Source: Bradyrhizobiaceae bacterium (GTDB lineage Bacteria > Pseudomonadota > Alphaproteobacteria > Rhizobiales > Hyphomicrobiaceae). From it: 15,086 nucleotides of DNA. Shown here piece by piece: positions 6,312 through 13,709 of this stretch (position 1 is its first letter; the number at the start of each line of letters is the position of its first letter). The notes below the pieces were generated by a model, which saw only the letters and a program-made list of their open reading frames with translations, ran no database searches and was not told the origin of the DNA. The stretch spans positions 1-15,086 of the forward strand of contig CANJPN010000093.1 in the NCBI GenBank assembly GCA_947475855.1. The letters run 5' to 3'. The position numbers were made by a program, and so were the translations under genes.

Positions 6312-7226
6312 TCACTTCAGTGTCGGGATGTGACGCGTTCCGGAGCGGCGAAAGTCGTCGGAGGGTGCAAGGCCCCAGAGGGGCGCGCCGCTTTCGAACG
6401 TCCACCGCTTCGGGCGTTGCGGGCGGTCTTCGTGCCAGGGACGAGGCTCGAAGTAGCCGAGCGACTCGTCCTTCATCAGATCGATGTCGCAGAAGAACTC
6501 GACAATATGGTCGTCGGGATCGCGGGTGTAGACGAAGATGTTGTGGCCGACGCGATGGCGACCGGGACCCCAGATCAATTTGCGTCCGTTGCGGCCGAGC
6601 GTGTCGCAGGCGACCAGCACGTGGGGCCAGTCTTTCAACTCGAAGGCCATGTGGTGCATCACGCCGGCCGGACCACTGATGAAGTTGCAGGTGTGGTGGT
6701 CTGGGCCGCAACGAAGAAATGCGAAGACATCGTCGATCCAGTCGGACACGCGAAACCCGAGGGTTTGGCAATAGAAGTCGGTGATCGCGCCGGCGGTCTC
6801 GGCATTGAAGGCGATGTGGCCGAACTTTACCGGCGCGATGCCGTGGCCCGCTCGCTTACCGCTGACCGGGCGGTAGTCGGCGAACAACTCGATGATCGTT
6901 CCCTTGGGATCGGTGAAAGTCAGCGCCTTGCCGACTCCGGGCGTGATCGCGGTACGCATTTCCGACGTGATGCCCAGGGTGGCCAGAATTCGCGCGGCGT
7001 CAGCGAGGTCGAAGTGCGGATCGATGCCAAGCGCCAGACGCGGGCAATGGGTGCTGTCGCCGGCTTCGAACACGAGTGCCTCTTCGCCCATGTCGGTCGC
7101 GAGGATGGCGCGGCGGGAAGACCGCTCGACGATTTCGAGGCCGACGATCTGCTCGTAATAGTCGGCGACGCGGGCGACGTCTGGCGACAGGAAGGTGGCG
7201 GCGCCCAGGCGCTTCACGGGGATCAT
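6312..7226 (-). CDS. VOC-family extradiol-type dioxygenase (catechol 2,3-dioxygenase-like)
   Basis: The 304-residue protein has two tandem glyoxalase/VOC modules (about 6-118 and 133-250), the layout of type I extradiol dioxygenases, which open catechol rings next to the hydroxyl groups using Fe(II). The likely metal ligands are H137 in KFGHIAF, one of H191/H192 in MHHMAFEL, and E243 in HIVEFFCD. H177/H178 (GPDHHTCNF) and Y233 sit where second-sphere catalytic residues occur in BphC and XylE. All residues expected for activity are therefore present. The substrate is unknown, and no other aromatic-degradation gene lies nearby. The start is the ATG at 7224-7226, read on the minus strand; the ribosome site is weak (AGGGA about 11 bases upstream). 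It is divergent from the secreted protein gene at 7407. Confidence 0.88.
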   Translation of the reverse strand: MIPVKRLGAATFLSPDVARVADYYEQIVGLEIVERSSRRAILATDMGEEALVFEAGDSTHCPRLALGIDPHFDLADAARILATLGITSEMRTAITPGVGKALTFTDPKGTIIELFADYRPVSGKRAGHGIAPVKFGHIAFNAETAGAITDFYCQTLGFRVSDWIDDVFAFLRCGPDHHTCNFISGPAGVMHHMAFELKDWPHVLVACDTLGRNGRKLIWGPGRHRVGHNIFVYTRDPDDHIVEFFCDIDLMKDESLGYFEPRPWHEDRPQRPKRWTFESGAPLWGLAPSDDFRRSGTRHIPTLK

Positions 7227-7406
7227 GCCGGTGTGTCCCTGGCTGGTTGTCGAACGGTTTCGCCGATCTTAGGCGAGGCGGGGGCTTGCAGCCAATGGGT
7301 GGGGCGGTGGTACCGGCTCAACCAATAGTCTCGAAATCTGTTCGCGGTCAGGTGTCGATGATGCAGTATCCTCGCGGCGAAATACGGCAGCGGGACCAGG
7401 ACGACC
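7227..7406. promoter_or_regulatory. Divergent promoter region of the dioxygenase and secreted-protein genes
   Basis: These 180 bases separate two divergently read genes, so both promoters should lie here. I cannot pick out convincing -35/-10 pairs. A short inverted repeat TCGCC-N7-GGCGA begins around 7259. AGGA at 7398-7401 is the probable ribosome site for the gene at 7407. Confidence 0.35.
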
Positions 7407-8147
7407 ATGCGTGAAGCGATGCTGAGGAGCGCTGTCGCGCTGGTCGCGGCGCTCGCTATGCCGGCGATGCCGGGGCCGGCCGCAGCGGAAGCGCTGGGCG
7501 GGGCCTGTGTGCAGCAGGCGTCAGAGCAACTCGTATGCGGGACTGGGCCGGCGGCTCTGCGCATCATCGAGGGGACGACCTCTCCATCCGGAAAACTCGC
7601 GATCGGCTGGCGAGCCCCAGGAGTCGAGCCTGGGGACGCGCCCGATCCGGAGGGTGTCGAGCATCATCTCGTCAGGCTATCAGATGGCAAGCCGTTGGCG
7701 CTGACGGTTGGCCGATATTGGGCGGGCGAGGAGGGGCGGGCGACCCGCGTCACCGTGCATGCTGCATGGTCGCGGGACAGCCGCTGGCTGGTGCTGGGCG
7801 ATAGCGGGCGCTGGGCGGTCGAAGCGCTCGCTGTCTACTCGATCGGTGCGGACGACAGTAGCGTGCGAAGTGCCGGCTTGTTCAAGCTGCTGACCGGTGC
7901 TGGAGGGCGCGCGCTGGTTCGCGTGGTCGGTCCGGCACGTGCGACAGAATTTGCTATGGATATCGATTCAAGGCGCAAGATCGAAGTCGGCACGACGGGG
8001 ATGCTTTCGATACCCGTCGATTTCTATATCCCGAAGCAGGAATCCGAATTCAGCTTTGTCGCACAGTTCCGGACCGGCGAGGCCGGTGGAAGGTTGATAG
8101 CGAGGCTTGCAAGTTTCGTGAGGGTGAAGGTGCCGCCGGCCAATTAG
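7407..8147 (+). CDS. Secreted protein of unknown function
   Basis: I do not recognise this 246-residue product. Residues 1-27 look like a Sec signal peptide: a short charged start (R2, R7), a hydrophobic core, and a likely cut after PAAA at A27. The mature part has two cysteines close to its N-terminus (C34, C44) that could form a disulfide. It then continues as a probably all-beta periplasmic domain, with segments such as KLAIGWRAPG, SRDSRWLVLGDSGRW and SFVAQFRTG. The segment SRDSRWLVLGD resembles one blade of a beta-propeller, but I see no clear repetition. AGGA five bases before the ATG supports the start; ATG 7419 is a possible alternative. It reads away from the dioxygenase gene and nothing nearby suggests a role. 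Confidence 0.75.
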   Translation: MREAMLRSAVALVAALAMPAMPGPAAAEALGGACVQQASEQLVCGTGPAALRIIEGTTSPSGKLAIGWRAPGVEPGDAPDPEGVEHHLVRLSDGKPLALTVGRYWAGEEGRATRVTVHAAWSRDSRWLVLGDSGRWAVEALAVYSIGADDSSVRSAGLFKLLTGAGGRALVRVVGPARATEFAMDIDSRRKIEVGTTGMLSIPVDFYIPKQESEFSFVAQFRTGEAGGRLIARLASFVRVKVPPAN

Positions 8148-8170
8148 TTTCCGGTGAGCGTGGCCTGGAG

Positions 8171-8202
8171 TCCCATGCGGCAAGCGTCCCATGCGGCAAG
8201 CG
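8171..8202 (+). repeat. Perfect 16-bp tandem direct repeat, two copies
   Basis: TCCCATGCGGCAAGCG occurs at 8171-8186 and again, without a gap, at 8187-8202. A looser echo (GCCATGGCAAGCT) follows at about 8220. It lies in the gap before the receptor gene that starts at 8266. The exact duplication suggests recent slippage; a paired binding site is possible but unsupported. Confidence 0.9.
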
Positions 8203-8265
8203 TTGGCATTCGGCGCGGAGCCATGGCAAGCTCCGACAAAATGTGCAAGTCGGGAGGATGCCAGG

Positions 8266-9309
8266 ATGCTCCATCGCTCGGTATGGCGCTTTGCGGCCGG
8301 TGCTGCATTGGCCCTGGGTGCCGTTTCCGCTAGTTCTGCGGCAGTTGCTCAGTCCGCCGACGGCTTCTTCAAAGGAAAGACGTTCACGATCCTCGTCGGC
8401 GGAACGGCGGGCGGGGGCATCGACGTAGGCGCGCGGATCATGGCGCGTCATATCGGCAAGCATCTACCGGGCCAGCCGACGGTCGTCGCCGGTTTGATGC
8501 CGGGGGCAGGCGGTGTTCGCTTGCTGGAGCACTTGGTGCAGGCGGCACCCAAGGATGGCACCGTGGTCGGCGCGTTTGCATCGGGACCTTTGCTCGAGCC
8601 GATGGTCGGTGGGCGCAAGATCAACTACTCGATGACCGACTTCACCGCTGTCGGCGCGCTCGATAAGGACGTGACGTTTTGCGCGACGTCGACGGCCTCG
8701 GGTGTAAAAACGGTCGAGGACGCCAAGGGGCGTACCGTGACGGTCGCGGGTACGGGCGCTGCATCGGCGACGGACACCGAGCCGCTGGTGCTCAATGCTC
8801 TGCTCGGCACGAAGTTCAAGGTTATTACGGGCTATCTCGGCACGCAGGAGACACTCGTTGCAATCGAGCGCGGCGAGGTCGACGGCCGTTGCGCGTTCGG
8901 CTGGATGAGCCTCAATGCCTCGAAGCCGAACTGGCTGCCGGAGAAGAAGGTCAACTTGATCGTTCAGATCGGTCTCGAGAAGCATCCGATGCTCAAGGAT
9001 ATGCCGCTCGCGTCTGATCTCGTGTCCAACGAGGCGGATAAGCAACTCTTGCGGCTGGTGGCAGGTCCGCTTGCGCTGAGCCGCCCTTATCTCGGGCCGC
9101 CGGGTATGGATGCCACGCGGATATCAGAGGTGCGAAAGGCGTTTATCGAGACCACGCGAGATCCGGAGTTTCGAGCCGACTTCAGGAAGTCTGCGGCGGG
9201 TGAGGAGCCTAACGCGACGGATGGCATGGGTATGGAGAAACTGCTGGGGGAAATGTATTCGACGCCTCAGCCCGTGCAGGAACGGCTCAAGAAAATTCTG
9301 ACGCCTTAG
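8266..9309 (+). CDS. Periplasmic receptor, tripartite tricarboxylate transporter type (Bug/TctC-like)
   Basis: This is a 347-residue secreted binding protein of the Bug/TctC superfamily. These capture carboxylates and other small organic ligands for TctA/TctB membrane partners. I chose ATG 8266 because GGGAGG (8252-8257) lies eight bases upstream and the product then starts with a signal peptide (MLHRSVWRF, a hydrophobic core, cut after AVA at A28). An in-frame ATG at 8191 lies inside the 16-bp repeat and adds no plausible signal. Family marks are FTILVGGTAGGGIDVGAR near the mature N-terminus, VAGLMPGAGGVR in place of the usual VENxPGAGG loop, and the late LARPYLGPPG-like segment. Two cysteines (VTFCATS and DGRCAFG) could form a disulfide. 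The sequence is a divergent member. No tctA or tctB lies in the window. A second receptor follows after 142 bases. Confidence 0.85.
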   Translation: MLHRSVWRFAAGAALALGAVSASSAAVAQSADGFFKGKTFTILVGGTAGGGIDVGARIMARHIGKHLPGQPTVVAGLMPGAGGVRLLEHLVQAAPKDGTVVGAFASGPLLEPMVGGRKINYSMTDFTAVGALDKDVTFCATSTASGVKTVEDAKGRTVTVAGTGAASATDTEPLVLNALLGTKFKVITGYLGTQETLVAIERGEVDGRCAFGWMSLNASKPNWLPEKKVNLIVQIGLEKHPMLKDMPLASDLVSNEADKQLLRLVAGPLALSRPYLGPPGMDATRISEVRKAFIETTRDPEFRADFRKSAAGEEPNATDGMGMEKLLGEMYSTPQPVQERLKKILTP

Positions 9310-9451
9310 TGTTTGAGCGCGATGCCGAGCCCGGAGATTGCCGGACACTGGGCCGTTGGCAATTTCATGGTCAGGGCCTAACTCTAGGCTTGCGGCAGCC
9401 GAAGCAGAGCAACATTTTCGACGCCGACAAAAAATAGGGAGGGCTTTCAAC

Positions 9452-10462
9452 GTGCTTTGCATCAATCCCCGTACCGCCGCCGCGTGCGTGGCGCTGGCCG
9501 CCGTCGGTTGGTCTGCCGGCTTCATGACTTCCCCGGCTAGTGCACAGACCTATCCCAGCAAGACGATCACGCTGATCATCCCGTTTGCGGCGGGAGGGCC
9601 TTCCGACACGCTTGGGCGGATCACAGCCGACCACATGGGCCGTACGCTGGGTCAGCAGATCGTGGTTGAAAATGTCGGTGGTGCCGGCGGTACTGTCGGC
9701 ACTGAGCGTGCGGCAAAGGCCGCGCCGGACGGCTATACGCTGTTCCAGCATCATACCGCCCATCCGGCGGCTCAGTCGCTGTATTCGAATCTGCGCTATG
9801 ACACGCGCACCGCGTTCGAGACGATCGGTCTGATCAATACCGGCCCAATGGTTCTGACCAGCCGGAAGTCGCTCGATGTGCAGGATGGGAAATCACTGAT
9901 TGCGTGGATGAAGCAGCAGGGCGACAAGGCTACGGTCGCGCATGCAGGTGTCGCTTCGAACTCGCATTTGTGCGCACTCCTGTTGATGCAGATCGCCGGC
10001 AGCAAGCCATCGCTCGTGCCTTATCGCGGTACGGGGCCTGCGATGAACGATCTCGTCGCTGGGCAGATCGACGTGCTGTGCGACCAGGCGACGACGGCGA
10101 CGCCACAGGTGGTGGCAGGAACGATCAAGGCCTACGCGGTCACTTCGGCCGAGCGTTTGCCAGCCCTGAAGGATGTGCCGTCTTCAAAGGAAGCTGGCCT
10201 CACCGGCTTCGATATGGTGATCTGGAACGGGTTCTACGCGCCCAGGGGCACGCCGAAGCCGATTCTGGAAACGCTGCATGCCGCGCTGCAGAAGATGGTC
10301 GACGATCCCAAGGTGATCGAGCGGTTCGCGCAGACGGGGACGGTCACGTTCCCGAAGGAGCAGCGGTCGATGGAAGCGCATCGCAAGCTCCTGGAGAGCG
10401 AGATCGAGCGGTTCGCGGTGATGATCAAGGCGACCGGGATGAAGCAGGAAGAGGCAAAGTAG
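9452..10462 (+). CDS. Periplasmic receptor, tripartite tricarboxylate transporter type (Bug/TctC)
   Basis: This 336-residue protein is a canonical Bug/TctC receptor for a tripartite tricarboxylate-type transporter. The GTG at 9452 is preceded by GGGAGGG (9437-9443) at eight bases. It begins a signal peptide (VLCINPRT, a hydrophobic core, cut after ASA at A31); an in-frame ATG at 9338 would bury that signal. The mature start TYPSKTITLIIPFAAGGPSD is the textbook family N-terminus. It is followed by VVENVGGAGG, AAPDGYTL, the VPYRGTGPA loop and the GFYAPRGTPKP segment. The ligand is unknown; published relatives bind carboxylates, amino acids or nicotinate-type compounds. The protein is clearly different from the receptor just upstream, so the pair is not a recent duplication. 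The gene ends at a perfect hairpin shared with the convergent gltA. Confidence 0.93.
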   Translation: MLCINPRTAAACVALAAVGWSAGFMTSPASAQTYPSKTITLIIPFAAGGPSDTLGRITADHMGRTLGQQIVVENVGGAGGTVGTERAAKAAPDGYTLFQHHTAHPAAQSLYSNLRYDTRTAFETIGLINTGPMVLTSRKSLDVQDGKSLIAWMKQQGDKATVAHAGVASNSHLCALLLMQIAGSKPSLVPYRGTGPAMNDLVAGQIDVLCDQATTATPQVVAGTIKAYAVTSAERLPALKDVPSSKEAGLTGFDMVIWNGFYAPRGTPKPILETLHAALQKMVDDPKVIERFAQTGTVTFPKEQRSMEAHRKLLESEIERFAVMIKATGMKQEEAK

Positions 10463-10494
10463 GCCGCATCGAACCGACGTTTGCGCACAACAGA

Positions 10495-10524
10495 AAGGGG
10501 CCGGATCCTTCGATCCGGCCCCTT
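10495..10524. terminator. Bidirectional terminator between the receptor gene and gltA
   Basis: AAGGGGCCGGATC (10495-10507) and GATCCGGCCCCTT (10512-10524) form a perfect 13-bp stem with a four-base loop. On the minus strand the stem runs into CCTTTCTGTT, a modest T-rich tail that suits gltA, whose stop is 28 bases away. On the plus strand the tail is weaker (CCTTGATCTTGATCCTT). Confidence 0.85.
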
Positions 10525-10552
10525 GATCTTGATCCTTGCGGCCAGAGCCGGA

Positions 10553-11881
10553 TCAGGCGCGCTTGTCGAGCTGAACGTACTCGCGGCGGCTCGGTCCGAT
10601 GTAGAGCTGGCGCGGACGTCCGATTTTCTGCTCGGGGTCTTCGACCATTTCCTTCCACTGGGCGATCCAGCCGACGGTGCGGGCAACGGCGAACAGCACC
10701 GTGAACATGTCCTCGGGGAAGCCGAGCGCCTTCAGCGTGATGCCGGAATAGTAATCGACATTCGGATAGAGCTTCTTCTCGATGAAGTAGTCGTCCTGCA
10801 GTGCGATGCGCTCGAGTTCGAGGGCGACCTTCAACAGTGGGTCTTCCTTGACGCCGAGGTGGTTCAGCACCTCGTGGCAGGTCTTCTGCATCACCTTGGC
10901 GCGGGGATCGTAGTTCTTGTAGACGCGGTGGCCGAAGCCCATCAGCTTCACGCCCGAGCTCTTGTCCTTTGTCTTCTTGACGTAGTCGGCGACCTTGTCG
11001 ACGGTGCCGATCTCCTTGAGCATGTTGAGGCAAGCCTCGTTCGCGCCGCCATGTGCGGGGCCCCAGAGGCAGGCGATGCCGGCGGCGATGCAGGCGAACG
11101 GGTTGGCGCCCGAGGAGCCCGCGAGGCGGACCGTCGAGGTCGAAGCGTTCTGCTCGTGGTCGGCATGGAGGATGAAGATCTTGTCCAGCGCGCGGGCGCG
11201 GACTTCGTCGATCTGGTAGGGCTCGCAGGGAACTGCGAAGCACATCTGGAGGAAGTTCGAGACGTAATCGAGGTCGTTGCGCGGATAGATGAACGGCTGG
11301 CCGATGGAATACTTGTAGGCCATCGCTGCGATCGTCGGCATCTTCGCGATAAGCCGGTGCTGGGCGACCATGCGCTGGTGCGGGTCGTTGATGTCGGTGC
11401 TGTCGTGATAGAACGCCGACAGCGCGCCGACGGTGCCGCACATGATCGCCATCGGGTGAGCGTCGCGGCGATAGCCGGTGAAGAACCGCGTCATCTGCTC
11501 GTGCAGCATGGTGTGCCGCGAGATGGTGGTGCAGAATTCCGAGTTCTGGGCCTTGGACGGCAACTCGCCGTGCAGCAGCAGATAGCAGGTCTCCAGGAAG
11601 TTCGAATGGTCCGCGATCTGCTCGATCGGGTAGCCGCGGTACATCAGGATGCCTTCGTCACCGTCGATGTAGGTGATTTTCGAAGAACAGTTTGCTGTAG
11701 ACACGAAGCCGGGGTCGTAAGTGAAGCAGCCGGTGTTGGCATAGAGACGGCCGATGTCGATGACGTCGGGACCAACCGAGCCGGAGCGAACGGGCATTTG
11801 AACCACGCGATTACCGCTCAGCGTGATGGTAGCTTGCTTGCCGCTGGCGGCATTGCTTGCCTTGTTGTCGTCAGCGCTCAT
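10553..11881 (-). CDS. gltA: Type II citrate synthase GltA
   Basis: Citrate synthase condenses oxaloacetate and acetyl-CoA into citrate, the entry step of the TCA cycle, in the cytoplasm. The 442-residue length and sequence fit the hexameric, NADH-sensitive type II enzyme. Catalytic residues are present: H277 in GPAHGGAN, H318 in FGHRVYKNYDPRA and D376 in PNVDYYSG, matching E. coli H264/H305/D362. H242 in ADHEQNAST and R401 in FAVARTVGW belong to the substrate site. I chose ATG at 11879-11881 because AAGGA lies seven bases upstream and MSADDNK begins the normal N-terminus; the frame stays open for 64 more codons but without family similarity. In many relatives gltA lies between gltX and lpxB. 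Here its neighbours are a receptor gene and a peptidase gene, so it appears to be transcribed alone. Confidence 0.97.
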   Translation of the reverse strand: MSADDNKASNAASGKQATITLSGNRVVQMPVRSGSVGPDVIDIGRLYANTGCFTYDPGFVSTANCSSKITYIDGDEGILMYRGYPIEQIADHSNFLETCYLLLHGELPSKAQNSEFCTTISRHTMLHEQMTRFFTGYRRDAHPMAIMCGTVGALSAFYHDSTDINDPHQRMVAQHRLIAKMPTIAAMAYKYSIGQPFIYPRNDLDYVSNFLQMCFAVPCEPYQIDEVRARALDKIFILHADHEQNASTSTVRLAGSSGANPFACIAAGIACLWGPAHGGANEACLNMLKEIGTVDKVADYVKKTKDKSSGVKLMGFGHRVYKNYDPRAKVMQKTCHEVLNHLGVKEDPLLKVALELERIALQDDYFIEKKLYPNVDYYSGITLKALGFPEDMFTVLFAVARTVGWIAQWKEMVEDPEQKIGRPRQLYIGPSRREYVQLDKRA

Positions 11882-12180
11882 AGCCCTGTCCTTCCGCTCG
11901 CATTGGCGGCTGTTCCGCGTGGTGTCCGAACTGTATACGCCCGGAGGCGTGTTCCGGCTCACCGTCTGCACGGATTTGCCGGCAACGGCCTCCCCTAGAC
12001 CACAAAAGCACTGGCGACAAGTCGGCTTAAGGTGGGGTCGAGCGGTGTACTCGGGAGCCTCGCGGGGGACCAATGCAGAATGTGCAAGACTTGCCGATCA
12101 ATACTGCAATTTTATGTCGGAGTTGCCCGTAATTTCAGCATTTGAACGTTACCAAGTTAACTGTGCCGAGCGTTTCCCGG
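11882..12180 (-). promoter_or_regulatory. Upstream region of gltA
   Basis: These 299 bases separate the gltA start from the end of the peptidase gene; both read on the minus strand. The part at 12090-12165 is clearly AT-richer than its surroundings and is the likeliest promoter, which would leave a 5' leader of up to about 200 bases. A 10-bp palindrome TTGCCGGCAA lies at 11976-11985. I cannot assign -35/-10 boxes with confidence. I see no riboswitch and no terminator with a T-tract for the peptidase gene. The open frames here are not convincing genes. Confidence 0.4.
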
Positions 12181-13230
12181 CTACTGTGCGCGCTGGTGGC
12201 CGGGGCTGCCAAATCGATCGCGCCAGGCGGGCGGGCCCTGCCACCTTCCTCGCTGGGCCGGAGGTGTTGCGGGCGTGTGGGCTTCGTAAACCGCGCGGGC
12301 GATGGCGCGCGAGAGGCAATCGGCTGTCAGCGCGCCGATTTCGATCAGATCCTGGATGCCTCCCGACAATTTCCGCTTTGTCGTCGACACAGCGAAGATC
12401 GTGTCACCGTCCATCACGGCGTGGGACAGCCGCAGGCCGCGCGCGAGGCCCGCGTTGGCGGCGATCGCGAGACGCTTAGCCTGCGCCTTGTCCAGGATCG
12501 CATCGGTTGCAACGCAGGCGATCGTGGTCGAGTGTGGCGTCGACGCGGTGCCTTGGCTGCGTCCTTTCCAATCGAGATGTGATGCGCCGGGTGGCCTCGG
12601 TGGAAAGCCGAAGCCGCCGAATTCCGCTGCCTGTTCGAGTGCGGTTGCCCAGAAGTGCGGTCCGTCCCCCATCAGCGCGGAGCCGAGCGCATTGACCGAG
12701 ACGATGGCGGCGACGGTATGCCCGGCTGAAGTTTTCGCGCTTGCGGAGCCGAGCCCCCCCTTGAGATCGACGGTGCTGGCGCCGTAGCCCGCGCCGACCG
12801 TTCCCAGAGGGAAGTGGCCCGCGGTTGCTGCGTCGGCTGCGGCAAAGCCCAGTTCGCGATAGGGGGCGTGGCGGCCCCAATCCTTGTTGCCGCCGTTGTT
12901 GAGGTCGAAGCAGATCGCTGCCGGTACGATCGGGACCTGGGCTTGCCCGACCTTGAAACCTCTGCCTTGTTCGCGCAGCCACGCCTGCACGCCGCTCGCC
13001 GCATCGAGGCCAAAGCCCGAGCCGCCCGACAGCACGATGGCATCGATACGTTCCACGACAGCGTCGGGCTCGAGGCATCCGAGATCACGGCCCGCGGGGG
13101 CGCCACCCAGCACAGCGACCGATGCGATGGCGGGTTCATCGAAGATGAGGGTCGTCACGCCGCTGATCACATCGATGTCATGGGCGTTGCCTAACCTGAT
13201 GCCGGCCACGTCGGTGATCAAGTTGAGCAT
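12181..13230 (-). CDS. P1 family (S58, DmpA-like) self-processing peptidase
   Basis: P1 peptidases (DmpA, BapA, NylC) are N-terminal nucleophile hydrolases that split themselves into two chains. They then act as aminopeptidases, beta-peptidyl aminopeptidases or amidases on small substrates. This 349-residue protein has the family landmarks: TDVAGIRLGNAHD at the start, TTLIFDEP, VLSGGSGFGLDAASG, PIVPAAICFDL, and then HSTTIACVATDA, where self-cleavage exposes the nucleophile. By comparison with NylC, the nucleophile should be T235, so cleavage would fall after S234 and give chains of about 234 and 115 residues; NylC has Asn at the residue before the cut. The late MDGDTIFAVST segment is also typical. 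The start is ATG at 13228-13230, with GGAG eight bases upstream; the longer in-frame start lacks family sequence. No signal peptide is seen, so it is cytoplasmic. Substrate unknown. Confidence 0.9.
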   Translation of the reverse strand: MLNLITDVAGIRLGNAHDIDVISGVTTLIFDEPAIASVAVLGGAPAGRDLGCLEPDAVVERIDAIVLSGGSGFGLDAASGVQAWLREQGRGFKVGQAQVPIVPAAICFDLNNGGNKDWGRHAPYRELGFAAADAATAGHFPLGTVGAGYGASTVDLKGGLGSASAKTSAGHTVAAIVSVNALGSALMGDGPHFWATALEQAAEFGGFGFPPRPPGASHLDWKGRSQGTASTPHSTTIACVATDAILDKAQAKRLAIAANAGLARGLRLSHAVMDGDTIFAVSTTKRKLSGGIQDLIEIGALTADCLSRAIARAVYEAHTPATPPAQRGRWQGPPAWRDRFGSPGHQRAQ

Positions 13231-13421
13231 TTCCGGCGCTCCGTAAGTTCTGGGTGGAATGAGGGCCGAACGGGGGCGCGACTGTCCAAGTTCCACCGCG
13301 AATCGACCATCCCCTGAGGCTAAACCCGACGTGCGCTGTGAGGAGCGGAACGACGGTCTAACGACGGCGTTTGGCAATCGCGTCCATGGCGCAAACCTAA
13401 ACTGAAATAAAGGAGAGTTCG

Positions 13422-13625
13422 ATGGGTCGGATGGACCGTATCGACGAGAGGACCATCGAGGTTCTCGAGAGGATCGCAGCCGAGGACGACCCGCGCGTGG
13501 CGTGGGGCGTGGTGTTCCGGCGGATCAGGGCGATGAAGGAGGCCGGGCGCGAAGTGCCCGATACACTCCTCAGGGTTGAACGTCATTTGATGACGGACCT
13601 GACATCGCAGAGCCAGGGCCGCTGA
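13422..13625 (+). CDS. Small conserved-looking protein of unknown function (67 residues)
   Basis: The 67-residue product is charged and predicted mostly helical: IDERTIEVLERIAAEDD, then a helix VAWGVVFRRIRAMKEAG, then PDTLLRVERHLMTDL. It has no signal peptide, membrane segment or metal motif. I assign no function. It is credible as a gene because AGGAG (13411-13415) sits six bases before the ATG, it is divergent from the peptidase gene across a 191-base gap, and a perfect terminator hairpin begins 25 bases after its stop. An ATG nine bases further in is an alternative start with poorer spacing. Confidence 0.72.
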   Translation: MGRMDRIDERTIEVLERIAAEDDPRVAWGVVFRRIRAMKEAGREVPDTLLRVERHLMTDLTSQSQGR

Positions 13626-13650
13626 GCGGCGAGATGCTCCGCAAAATTCG

Positions 13651-13682
13651 AAGGCTCGCGGATGGATGTCCGCGAGCCTTTT
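13651..13682. terminator. Bidirectional terminator between the small gene and the binding-protein gene
   Basis: AAGGCTCGCGGA (13651-13662) and TCCGCGAGCCTT (13669-13680) form a perfect 12-bp stem with a six-base loop. TTTT (13679-13682) follows on the plus strand, serving the 67-residue gene. On the minus strand the tail is CGAATTTTGC, which can serve the convergent binding-protein gene that stops at 13710. Confidence 0.88.
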
Positions 13683-13709
13683 CAATTGGCGAGTTGGCTT
13701 TTAGTCAAG

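Noticed and set aside
6222..7328. Plus-strand open frame of 368 codons opposite the dioxygenase gene
   Set aside because: The minus-strand frame has all extradiol metal ligands; the plus frame has no recognisable motif.
10481..11998. Plus-strand open frame of 505 codons opposite gltA
   Set aside because: It is a shadow of the citrate synthase reading frame, rich in Val/Asp/Arg from the complementary codons, and runs through the terminator hairpin.
12148..12164. TTAC/TTAAC pair in the gltA upstream region as a second CtrA site
   Set aside because: The spacing between half sites is wrong and it lies about 270 bases from the gltA start.
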